A stretch of 64,000 nucleotides of DNA. Source: Apostichopus japonicus (taxonomy: Eukaryota > Echinodermata > Holothuroidea > Aspidochirotida > Stichopodidae). How positions within the stretch are numbered: position 1 is the first letter of the stretch; each line of letters begins with the position of its first letter. The position numbers were made by a program, and so were the translations under genes. Of this stretch, positions 56,201 through 64,000 are shown piece after piece. The DNA lies in NCBI RefSeq assembly GCF_037975245.1, contig NC_092576.1, positions 12,701,111-12,765,110 on the forward strand, written 5' to 3'. The notes below the pieces were generated by a model. It was given only the letters and a program-made list of their open reading frames with translations, did no database searches and was not told the DNA's origin.

Positions 56201-58753
56201 TTTAGGTTCCTCTTCATCTACTTTCCTAATGTAACCCTTATCCAAATACCCTTGAATGACACAGCTATATGCCTTGCCTAGTTTTTCATCTTTTATCAAC
56301 TTCTTTTCTAGGCTTTCCAGCCTTTTCTTTGCAGACACGTGATTATTTGTAGTCATGTTTTTTCTTTCTTTTTCTTTCCATGGAATTCTTACTTGGTATC
56401 TACAATTGTCACCTCCAGCCATCGATTCTATAACCACTCTGATGGCCTCCTCTTCTTCTTTGGTGTGACAAGTTACTTTGCAATTTAAGCCCATGTTATC
56501 TACTTCCCAGAACTTTCTGAGAGTTATGTTCACTTCTCTGTCAACAGTGCAGTGGAAAGTGCTCACTGATCTGGTGTGGAATGCTCTCCTAGCTGCAGGA
56601 GCAACAGGTCCCACACAAGTGTATCCTAATGGGGTGAGCCTGGCGATTGGTTCGCCTGATCTGCCCTTTACCTCATGGATTGACTCGTGTAAGCCTGCAT
56701 GATCCAAACCAATCAAAATATCGACCTTGTTTCTGCTGCCTAGAAACTTAGGAAATTCAATATCCTTCAAATGGTCCCAGTCTCTTGAGACCCTGCACCA
56801 ATCAATGGGCTTCAGTTTACCACATACATTTTTAATTGTTATCGCCTCAATCCCATACTGCTTCTCTGGTCTATTTAGTGGAGAGATGTCAAATTTAACT
56901 GGAAAGGACTGAAACCTTTCCTCTTTACCATTTAGTACCGTAGCCTTGACCTCTTCCGGCTTACCATGTATCCCTAATTCAGCCACTAAATCTTCATTCA
57001 CATACGTCTGCTCACTTCCATCATCCAGGAAGGCATTTGCCTCTACAACCTTACCATTTGGTGAAGACACCAAAACCGGGACTACCCTGAATGATATTTG
57101 ACCACACGCACCTGAATGAAATGTGGGCCTAGTACTACCACTTGTATTATTTTTAGATCCAGATGCACTTATTGCATTATTTTCAAGATCACAACTCCCT
57201 TTAGACATGGGCTCCCCTTCCTTGGTTCCGTGTAACAATCTGTTGTGATTTTTGCTACATCCATCAATATTGCATTTCATTACCCTGGTGCACTGTGGTG
57301 AGAAATGTTCACCCAGACACTTGAAACACAGCTTGTTTTTTGAGGCATAATCCCACCTATCCTCAACTCTCATGGCTAGGAAAGAATTGCATCTCCATAA
57401 CTTGTGGGTGCCCATACTACAACAGGGGCAGTTGGTAGGGTCACTAGGGTGTGCCTTTACACTGGCAGTGTGATAACTCCCCTTGTTTTCATTTTTCTTT
57501 ACATCATTCTTCCTCTGATCAAACCTTCTTTTGTTTTGTTTTTCTATGTTCATTTCCAGTTGTTTTCCAAACATTGTACTTTTAACTGATGCTTGTTTTT
57601 CTAGAAATTTGATCAGGTCGTTTAAGCCAATCCTAGCCTGTTTTGTAAGAATATCATGAGATGCATTACTCCATCTGGTTTGAATATGGATGGGCAACAG
57701 ATTTTGAACTGTAAGCAATGTATTACTGCAATTCAAATCGTTGTCATACCCCAATTTAGATAGAGTGATTTTGCATTTGTTTAAGTCCCCAATTAATTCC
57801 CACAAATCTTCGGAGCTTTCGACGGTTTTACGTTTTTCCAACTTTGATGTCATTGCCCCCAGAATCATGTGTGATTGCCCAAATTGAACCTGTAATATTG
57901 CCAATGCCTTTTTGAACCCACTTTGTCCCTCAAACTCACAAGCATTGATAGCATTATAAGCCTTGCCTTTGCAAAATCTCAGTAGATGTTGCAACTTGGT
58001 AAATTCACAGTTCAGTTTACTAGCAATAAGAACATTGAATGCATTTGTGAAGCTGAAATAATTACCTGGTTCACCATAAAAACATGGAATTTCTATTTTT
58101 GGAAGTTCAAAGGCAAGTTTCAGTGATTCAAAGGGACTGTTCTGTTCTGACGCCCCCACTTCTAGTTTTTGGGTATCAGTTTGGCGTTGTACCTTTGTAG
58201 TTTGCTGAGCATCTCCATTTGTCGTCACTGCTCGATCCAGACTTGTTAGTTGTTGGTGTCCATCTGACGCCACTGCTCGTTGATCCGTTGTGTGCGGCAA
58301 TCGTCCGTCCACTGTCATTTGTTGATCAATAGTTTGTTGCAGTTGTCCTGCTGTTGCTTGTTGGTCCGTAGTTGGTTGCAATTGTCTGTCTGCTATCATA
58401 CTCGTTCCTGGAGAAGATTCCCCTACCAGATCAGGTCCCTCGGGTAAGGTTTCTGTTACCGGTGCAGCAGTGTTCCTAAGAGCTGATCTAATTTCGGTCA
58501 CCATCTTCCAAAAGTTTTTCTCCACTTCCACCATCCACTTCTCCGCTTCTACGAAAGCCTCATCATCTTTGATGGTAGAAACGATTTGTTCATAAATCTC
58601 TTCTAATTTGTTGAAATGGTCTTCTGCCTTTTTTAGCTGTTCAGCAATCAACTCTGAGTCTTTTTCTTCCTCCTGTATCAACCTGATACAGTTATTTAGT
58701 GTTCGAGTCAGTTGACTCTTCTTGTTTCTACGCAATTGTTTCAATTCATCCAT
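53204..58753 (-). CDS. BEL/Pao Gag-Pol polyprotein, 1849 residues, intact
   Basis: Domains in order: coiled-coil N-terminus (1-95); Gln/Thr-rich linker with TTDQ repeats (115-200); DUF1759-type capsid (about 210-395); zinc-knuckle region (442-508) with C476-x2-C479-x3-H483-x4-C488 and C494-x4-C499-x3-H503-x4-H508; DUF1758-type aspartic protease with DDGS at 577-580; reverse transcriptase (about 870-1015) with D919 and YMDD at 996-999; RNase H with D1172, E1215, D1245, D1291; integrase with H1485/H1490, C1521/C1524 and D1557, D1621, E1670; a DUF5641-like C-terminus (about 1753-1846). One frame encodes all, with no shift between Gag and Pol. The protease has DDG where DSG or DTG is more usual in aspartic proteases. 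The ATG at 58753 has A at -3 and G at +4. Confidence 0.95.
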   Translation of the reverse strand: MDELKQLRRNKKSQLTRTLNNCIRLIQEEEKDSELIAEQLKKAEDHFNKLEEIYEQIVSTIKDDEAFVEAEKWMVEVEKNFWKMVTEIRSALRNTAAPVTETLPEGPDLVGESSPGTSMIADRQLQPTTDQQATAGQLQQTIDQQMTVDGRLPHTTDQRAVASDGHQQLTSLDRAVTTNGDAQQTTKVQRQTDTQKLEVGASEQNSPFESLKLAFELPKIEIPCFYGEPGNYFSFTNAFNVLIASKLNCEFTKLQHLLRFCKGKAYNAINACEFEGQSGFKKALAILQVQFGQSHMILGAMTSKLEKRKTVESSEDLWELIGDLNKCKITLSKLGYDNDLNCSNTLLTVQNLLPIHIQTRWSNASHDILTKQARIGLNDLIKFLEKQASVKSTMFGKQLEMNIEKQNKRRFDQRKNDVKKNENKGSYHTASVKAHPSDPTNCPCCSMGTHKLWRCNSFLAMRVEDRWDYASKNKLCFKCLGEHFSPQCTRVMKCNIDGCSKNHNRLLHGTKEGEPMSKGSCDLENNAISASGSKNNTSGSTRPTFHSGACGQISFRVVPVLVSSPNGKVVEANAFLDDGSEQTYVNEDLVAELGIHGKPEEVKATVLNGKEERFQSFPVKFDISPLNRPEKQYGIEAITIKNVCGKLKPIDWCRVSRDWDHLKDIEFPKFLGSRNKVDILIGLDHAGLHESIHEVKGRSGEPIARLTPLGYTCVGPVAPAARRAFHTRSVSTFHCTVDREVNITLRKFWEVDNMGLNCKVTCHTKEEEEAIRVVIESMAGGDNCRYQVRIPWKEKERKNMTTNNHVSAKKRLESLEKKLIKDEKLGKAYSCVIQGYLDKGYIRKVDEEEPKSSTEWFIPHFPVVKMDRTTTKVRIVYDASAKDRDLCLNDVINNGPKLQNDLCDVLLRFRRDKVAVVCDISEMYLQIEIDEVDRPMFRFMWRDLDVQKEPGTYEFNRLIFGLNVSPFIAQKVSQENAKRYKEQFPRAAETVLTSTYMDDSMDSVEDEDVAIQLYRELTELWAKAGMSARKWLSNSKKVLEAIPVEHRAKEIKITDSEWPSIKALGLTWLAESDMFVFKGPDRSLEKMTKRNILSQLASLFDPLGFLSPIITTGKIMLQEIWSSGVLWDEEIPQELASKVKAWVSDLQNLDKVVVPRCIEYESGKTSIHVFTDASKDAYAAVAYARSETNSGVTVRLIASKTKVAPLKALSISKLELMGAMLRLKLAGSISSVLCYRLEDVVFWVDSQNVLYWIRGRSKLFKPFVANRVGEIQHLTNPAQWRHVPGKDHPADLASRGTTVVKMIEHKKWSSGPEFLYGDPTCWPVNTVNDVVGSDQRKVVVSMMNRKVVVPTFDEWKLNPCRFSSWERMRRVTAYVFRFINNCRSKSEDRSKGKVLKLDEIQDAENYLVCVAQEDAFSRDIENIKKGGAVGSNSALKSLLPKIDDDGLLRMTGRLSVVETLPYDVRFPVILPRKHALTRLIVRKYHTDGNHVQGTNYILSKISEKYWVVHGREEIRECETNCNQCKLRSVKGGEQVMAPLPKRRATVTLRAFSKVAVDYAGPFLTIQGRGRVRTKRYLCLFTCLSTRAVHLEIAYGLDTDTFLNAFYRFVSRRGEPEEVFSDNGTNFVGASRELKELFRLIDKSKVQEVTAGQMRWHFLPPLSPHFGGAHEALIKTSKRAIQAVLGDADVTDEELHSAFVGAEGIINSRPLTYVSASPKDMTPLTPNHFLHGSMGGTFASEEIVDSTKYNPRRRWRRVQELMRHFWQRWLREWLPSLNRRKKWHKEKVDLKVDGLVLVMEKDVVRGQWPLGRIKEVFPGPDGHIRVVKIKTSRGEVIRNITKVCHLELCE

Positions 58754-59586
58754 ATTTTGGTGGTATTATGTTGAAAAGTAATCACTTATATTGCTAAGAA
58801 AATGTCAATCTGGTCACCAACTTATTGACAGTCGGCAATTCAATGTCACTCTGACGTATCTAGTTAGCATCGATAGAAATATCCCGCTGATGTATCCCAG
58901 TTGTATTATCCGAAATGTCCCGCTGAGATATTTTATTAGAACAACTTAAAATGTTCCGACTTTATTAACCTTATCCACAGCTAGCACAAGGCATTGCTCT
59001 GCCACACTAATCCATTGAGGCGAGACCCGTGGAAAATGTCACTCTGACGATCCATTGGTATCATGTAACAAAATGTCACGTTGATGATTGTATGATTAAT
59101 TAACATCACTAGCACGGAATTGTCACTCTGACTTGTCTATTTTGTCTTGCTTTTTTCAGTAATGTCACTCTGACATATCTAACTGCGCTGAGGAATGTCA
59201 CTCTGACATATCAACCTTACATTGAGTTATGTCACTCTGACATATCTAATTTGTAGCCTATTGGTATGCAATGTCACCCTGATTAATATTGCTAACTTTA
59301 CTCACAGTTTTGCATTTAATTTTTGAGAATGTTACGATGTCTGCCAGCTTTATTCATAGTTGGCATAAATAATTTACCTCGACTGTCCATCTTCGACTGA
59401 CGGTCATACTGGTACACAGCCACAGTTACCCGTACACTTTGGCAGCTTCGGGCCTACGCTAGTCCTATCGTAGCTTTTCTCGTTGGTCGAACTTTATGCA
59501 TGTTCGTAAAAACAATCCAGTAAATCCGCGGTCACCCGTTCGTTTTATGACTTTTGGAAACTATGATTCACATGTTTCCAACCTCG
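58754..59586 (-). promoter_or_regulatory. Retroelement 5' leader with repeated TGTCAGAGTGACA motif
   Basis: Between the primer-binding site and the start codon the plus strand shows TGTCACTCTGACA exactly at 59163, 59196 and 59230, with near copies at 58844, 59037, 59121, 59074, 59272 and looser ones at 58803 and 58916. The core is an inverted repeat TGTCA-3-TGACA. Spacing is mostly 33-47 bp. Function unknown; candidates are protein binding or packaging. Confidence 0.75.
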
Positions 59587-59597
59587 CTCTGCTACCA
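59587..59597 (-). promoter_or_regulatory. Primer-binding site, initiator tRNA-Met type
   Basis: On the element strand TGGTAGCAGAG begins 2 nt inside the 5' LTR. It is complementary to the 3' end of eukaryotic initiator tRNA-Met (CTCTGCTA plus CCA), 11 of 11 positions, as I recall that tRNA. Confidence 0.8.
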
Positions 59598-59599
59598 TT

Positions 59600-59796
59600 T
59601 GTTCTTACGTAAACAATAATCAATCTGAAACAAGGATTTTTTTTTGATTCTCTCTCCTGTATTTGTCGATCATTTTACGGATTAACACGCCATCTGTCAA
59701 CTTGTTTTCTTCCTTTTCTTCACCTTTGACCCTTAATCACAACTTTTTTTATATCTCATAGCGCCCTCTACTCTCGTCTTTAAATCCTTCAGAACA
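59600..59796 (-). repeat. 5' LTR (197 bp)
   Basis: No difference seen from the LTR at 52721. On the element strand a TATAAAAA box lies at 59753-59746, a plausible core promoter about 45 nt into the LTR. Confidence 0.95.
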
Positions 59797-59801
59797 GGGA
59801 A

Positions 59802-62324
59802 TATTCTCTATATGGCAAACGACATTTCCTTTACTTTTTCAGACTTCTTATCCGAAATGGATTTTGCAGAAAGGCAACGCATTCTGCGTTGCTGGATAGA
59901 TATCTGAATACATTCTTAGAAAAAAGTAGGCTGCTAAATTAAAGTATCTAATAGCAGGATCCAGTAGATGATGACCAATCATAACAATATACGGCATAGC
60001 AGTAAAGATAACGTATCTATATGTTTGGTTTGTTTATTAAATACAGTTTCTACATAACATAAACTGCTTCACTTACCAATTAGAAACTTCTGCCAGATAC
60101 TTTCGATAATACAGATTGATGATCAACCCTTCTCGCATAAGCGATGGAATCTTTAAGCCGATGGTTATATAGAAATAACGACAATGGCGTCAACCTACGT
60201 GGGTGTGCAGCCAACACGTAGTTCTAATGGCATTTAACAGTATTTAACTTGTAAATTGTGTAACGAGTTATTTTTTGTGTTAAGATCGTATGTCTTGTTT
60301 ATCTTGTTCGTTCAGCCGTTGAACGTTTGTAAGCTTGGTCTTATACGCAACCAACGTAAAAGGCATTTACATACTTTGAGCATTCCAGACCGTATACTGC
60401 AGTAGAATAGCTGCGATTTGTAACAAAACACATTCAATTGCACGTAAAGCTCTGTTACTACGACCAAGATATAGAAACCAAGTTATGATAGGAATTGATC
60501 AAGTTTGAATGCGCTGAGATTTTAAAACACAAGGTTAATGTCTGGCTTCACCATTAATAATAACGATTAAGGGATAGCAAACTGATTGTATTTGTGAAAA
60601 ATGTATTTTGGTGTGAACAATTTAATGAGGGTTAACGGGATGACTGGAGGAGGGTGAGTGGTTAGACAGGGCTAAATATGTAAATAAAAATAATCAATTC
60701 TTTGTAGTTTTGTAGAGGAGACTCATGGTAAATGCGATAATTCATTCGATAGGTGGAATAGAGGAAGGGGTTTAATTTCACTGAATGTTTTACACACTTG
60801 GTGTTAAAGCATGCACGTTATTCATTTTGCGTTTTAAATGACAGTTACTGTGGATACGGTATGTCATGAGCAGGACGCTTCGCTAAAGTAGTTTATTATA
60901 AATATCAGAAATGTATAATGGAAGAAAGGGAACAGGAGAGTTGGGAAAGAGGATAAATATATACAGCGGTAATAAGTCATGAGAGCTTCAGTATTGGTAT
61001 TTACTTTCCTTAGGAAGAGAATAATGTTATTGCTGAGAGTGTATCAGGCTACTATTTCTTCTACGAGGAAATGGAGGTTTGTGATTCGAATGTGTCTAAC
61101 ATAAAACTTCAATTGTAGATTAGTGGAATTTAGCGATTTACACACCACTGTAAAGATTAATGAACCAGACATTGGCTGTATGCATGACTACACATAGATG
61201 TGTGTAGGATTATGTACGGATTGCTGTATTGTTGAAACAAGTACAGCAACGCTACAGAAAGTTATGTACCCTTCTGTTTGAGAAGTTTGTTTTTTCTTGT
61301 ACATAAGACATACGCGAGATAACGGTGTCAATTCCTGTATTTCCAGCTCATTTTCCCCTTGCCTTATGCTCCTTCTCAGCAGCCATAATTTGATACAATG
61401 ATAAACATTTGTAAAAATTTGTTTTGAAAACAAAATACATGAGCCTAAAGATTAATGTACTCTTTTATTCTCTCAATTAGGACCAAATATAAGTATGTTA
61501 GTTGTAATTCTAACATAACGCTGGAATCTTTCGTTTAACTAGTTTTAACTCTTAAATACAACATAATCGTGGTCCGAACCGCATTTAAATGTTCCCCGCC
61601 ATAGTGATATATTGAACGGCCTATATGGCTATATTGTCACCAGCATCGATTATGATCGTATCACAGTATATGGTATTTTGGTACCTTCTCAGAACTTAAA
61701 ACTATATTTAAAATGCGGATGTGCCAGCAATGTACCAGCTACTTTATTTTGGTAACAGGTACTTCTATGTATAACATGCATAATGAGTAAGGTCAAGAGT
61801 GTCTACTTAATGCAAATTAAGCCTCGACTCTGAACATTAATGTTAACTGCAGTCTTTGAGAGGTCGGCTAAATCGAAATGTATAGGTTTTCACAAAAGCT
61901 TTAAACTACAAATACAGCGACTGTCTGTATTTTTGCAGAAATTATTGTCCCCCCCCCCCACGTCTGATTTACTGGTTCGACGGCACTGCAGATCATTGAC
62001 GGCAACTACACACAACACACAGTAGTTCAGTGTCCAGCCCGCCATGTTTATTCTTGAAATGGAGAATCTGATGAAAAAGATTATGTCTCAATATCATAGT
62101 ATACGTATTATACCGTGATGTCTCTGACAAAATGAAAGGGATAGTAATAGTAAAGGACACCTTCAGAATAGAATTTCAATATTATTATATGCATAATAGA
62201 TGTGTTGCTTTTCTATCTTCAAAGCAATACACAGGTCTTTTGTCGTGATTTTACATCAGCTACCCGGTAATTGGTAGCTAGCTACATTCACACACAAACA
62301 ACTGTATCATACACTCTCAATATA
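59802..62324. other. Non-coding, no supported gene
   Basis: AT-rich sequence. Open frames at 61188-61433 (minus) and 61840-62025 (plus) have no recognisable domain or splice context. Confidence 0.4.
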
Positions 62325-62400
62325 CTCGATTCAAACATTCGCTCCCTGGCCAAGTCGCACAACCAATGCCTTAACAGTCTGACCGTATTGCCCCCTGTTG
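62325..62400 (-). repeat. Possible tRNA-derived SINE relic
   Basis: On the minus strand ACTGTTAAGGCATTGGTTGT and later GGGAGCGAATGTTTGAATC resemble the D-arm to T-arm part of a tRNA, the last being a near match to the internal B box. No full cloverleaf is present. Confidence 0.3.
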
Positions 62401-62829
62401 GTTTTATAGAAAGATGAAGACGTCTGAACAACACCACCGAGGTCTGAAACGCTCATCTTTGTTTCAAACTAAAACATAAGAAAAAAAAAACTTCGGTGTC
62501 TTATGATGCTTACATCATGTTGAAAAGCAAAACATATGTACATACTAACTATTCCCTGGGTACAACATACCTTCTGTATACAAACGAACTTTTTCATTGA
62601 TCAAGAGTTAAATTTTATGATCGTGTTATCTTTCAAATAGTTGTCTTCCTGCGCCCCGTCAAACGGCACAAGTGTCTAATGCACATATCTATCTATTCAA
62701 AGGTCGTATAAGCCAAGCATGAAGTGAGTTCAAAATGGTACTCCATTTCTAGCATATATACTTACTCGTCCTCGTTAATTTGTACTCGCACTCGAACTCT
62801 AAGATATACAATAGTACAATATGAACAGG

Positions 62830-62990
62830 CGCGTATCCAGGATTTTCTAATCCGGGGGGCGCGAATTACTATCTAAGCGGAGCGCCACCATCGGTTGGCG
62901 CGGAGCGTACAAGAAAATTTCTGGTTTTGATACCCCCCAGATCACCGGAAATGGCACTTCTCGGGCTTGAAAATGACCAACCAGATGTAC
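62830..62990. repeat. Dispersed GCGTATCCAGG repeat
   Basis: GCGTATCCAGGATTTTCTAA, a G-run, CTATCTAAGCGGAGCGCC and GTTGGCGCGGAGCG. The latter part matches the palindrome arm at 45205-45245. Confidence 0.65.
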
Positions 62991-63499
62991 ACTTTTGCCT
63001 GTGAACTAAGTATTTCCCAAAAGTTCTTTTCCATCCATAACCTTTTTGAAGATTGTCACCAGTCGCACATCATGTTCGACCTCATTGCATGTCCTATGGA
63101 TCATTGTTTTTGTAGGTGATTCTACGTCACGGCCCACAATATCCGAAAGCCCCACTTTTCAAGGTTTTAAGCCCATTATTTGTTGAGAATTGAAAATTCA
63201 CATTTCTCGTGAATAAAATCACTTGAAAACATACTCATAATGTTGCACAAAATTCAGTCTATGGACAACCAATATAGAAAAACCTCCTTGAACCCCTAAC
63301 AGACAGGTCAAAATTGCACGATTAGAGGAAAGTATGATGAAGAATGTTGGTGAGGAAATTTTCGAAAACTCAGACACAGTTAATTTATTGGTGTAGAAAT
63401 ATTGCAACCTCTTATAATGGCTATTATAAAACTTGGTTTCGGAAATGAAAAATAGGAGATATTTCCGATATCAGGTATATCGAAACCGAACACTACACA

Positions 63500-63965
63500 C
63501 ACAGGCGTGGGTCCCGTAGGAGGCGGGGGCTGCAGCCCCCCCCCCCCCCACAACCAAATTTTTTCCCATTTTTTTCGGGCACCTACTGAAAGAAATATAA
63601 ATAGCAATGAATAGCTTAAAAATGATCTCCTTGGTAATTAAAATAAAGTTGTAAGTTTGGCCGACATTACTACTGTAAAATACTATGAGTTTTGACATAA
63701 ATGGATCTGTATGCTTTTTCTCCATCTACATAAGACATTTGGTTGTTTACATTAGCATCCGACGGAATACTGTGCAACTTTGACGGACCGTGCGGTACAC
63801 GATGCCATGCAATGTAATGACCGATGCTTGCTTATATGATATTGGCATCGATATGTTGAACGCGCGCTTCGCGCGCGAAAAATTTTGGCTTTTTTTCGGG
63901 CAAGTCATTACAGCCCCCAAATCCAATTGGGCTCCTACGCCTTTGACTACACACATATACAGTTT
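63500..63965. repeat. GC-rich dispersed repeat fragments
   Basis: Two pieces. Near 63505-63590, GGCGTGGGTCCCGTAGGAGG, a 14-C run and TTTTTTCGGGCACC. Near 63858-63945, GCGCGCTTCGCGCGCG, TTTTTTTCGGGCAAG and GGGCTCCTACGCC. The ends belong with the GGCGTAGGA family at 9705. Confidence 0.55.
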
Positions 63966-64000
63966 TTGAGGCTGTTCATCCTGGAACATGTATTTCAATG

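Larger units (their letters stand above)
52721..59796 (-). mobile_element. Complete BEL/Pao LTR retrotransposon, 7076 bp
   Basis: The element is on the minus strand: 5' LTR at 59600-59796, primer-binding site 59587-59597, leader to 58754, one Gag-Pol frame 58753-53204, polypurine tract 52918-52931 and 3' LTR 52721-52917. LTRs are identical as far as I can compare base by base, begin TGTTCT and end AGAACA, and GGGAA is duplicated on both sides. Every part is present and the frame is unbroken, so it is a young, possibly active copy. No env-like frame is seen. It sits about 3 kb upstream of the start exon of the minus-strand Death-fold gene, in the same orientation. Confidence 0.95.

Noticed and set aside
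54336-57589. Plus-strand frames of 60-112 codons
   Set aside because: Antisense shadows of the retroelement Gag-Pol.

Overview
The window is eukaryotic, intron-containing DNA. It is AT-rich, full of microsatellites and transposon remains, and carries many TAGGCCTAGGCC-like strings. That composition, plus a Death-fold gene and BEL/Pao, THAP/TTAA and Penelope-like elements, suggests a marine deuterostome. An echinoderm, perhaps a holothurian, is my inference; no single locus proves it.

Layout. 0-1.4 kb: two terminal exons of an unrecognised plus-strand gene. 1.4-12.5 kb: non-coding DNA with relics of a non-LTR reverse transcriptase and of Penelope-like elements, and a GGCGTAGGA-ended repeat. 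12.5-15.3 kb: a 47-bp minisatellite interrupted by a TTAA-flanked element that carries a THAP-like start. 16.3-18.8 kb: a long inverted repeat. 19.1-21 kb: two tandem repeats. 22.1-28.4 kb: a 6.3-kb DNA transposon with TA target duplication, carrying exons of a SAMD3-like gene with two homopolymer frameshifts. 28.4-31.4 kb: a duplicated block and the end of a second element with the same terminal motif. 32.4-34.4 kb: a foldback element built of CCGAAATC arrays.

The most gene-like region is 37.2-49.4 kb, minus strand. I reconstruct a multi-exon gene from splice sites and matching phases. It has a start exon, a Death-superfamily exon, then repeating sets of exons of about 209, 77, 56 and 120 nt with conserved phases 0-2, 2-1, 1-0 and 0-0. 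These encode a module of about 154 residues. The model is a protein of roughly 553 residues with no NACHT or membrane segment seen. I do not recognise the module by name.

50.3-52 kb is a trinucleotide (ATC)n tract. 52.7-59.8 kb is a complete BEL/Pao LTR retrotransposon on the minus strand: identical 197-bp LTRs, GGGAA target duplication, a primer-binding site matching initiator tRNA-Met, a polypurine tract and one uninterrupted 1849-residue Gag-Pol. Its leader holds about ten copies of a TGTCAGAGTGACA-like motif. 59.8-64 kb is non-coding with GC-rich dispersed repeats and a possible tRNA-derived SINE relic.
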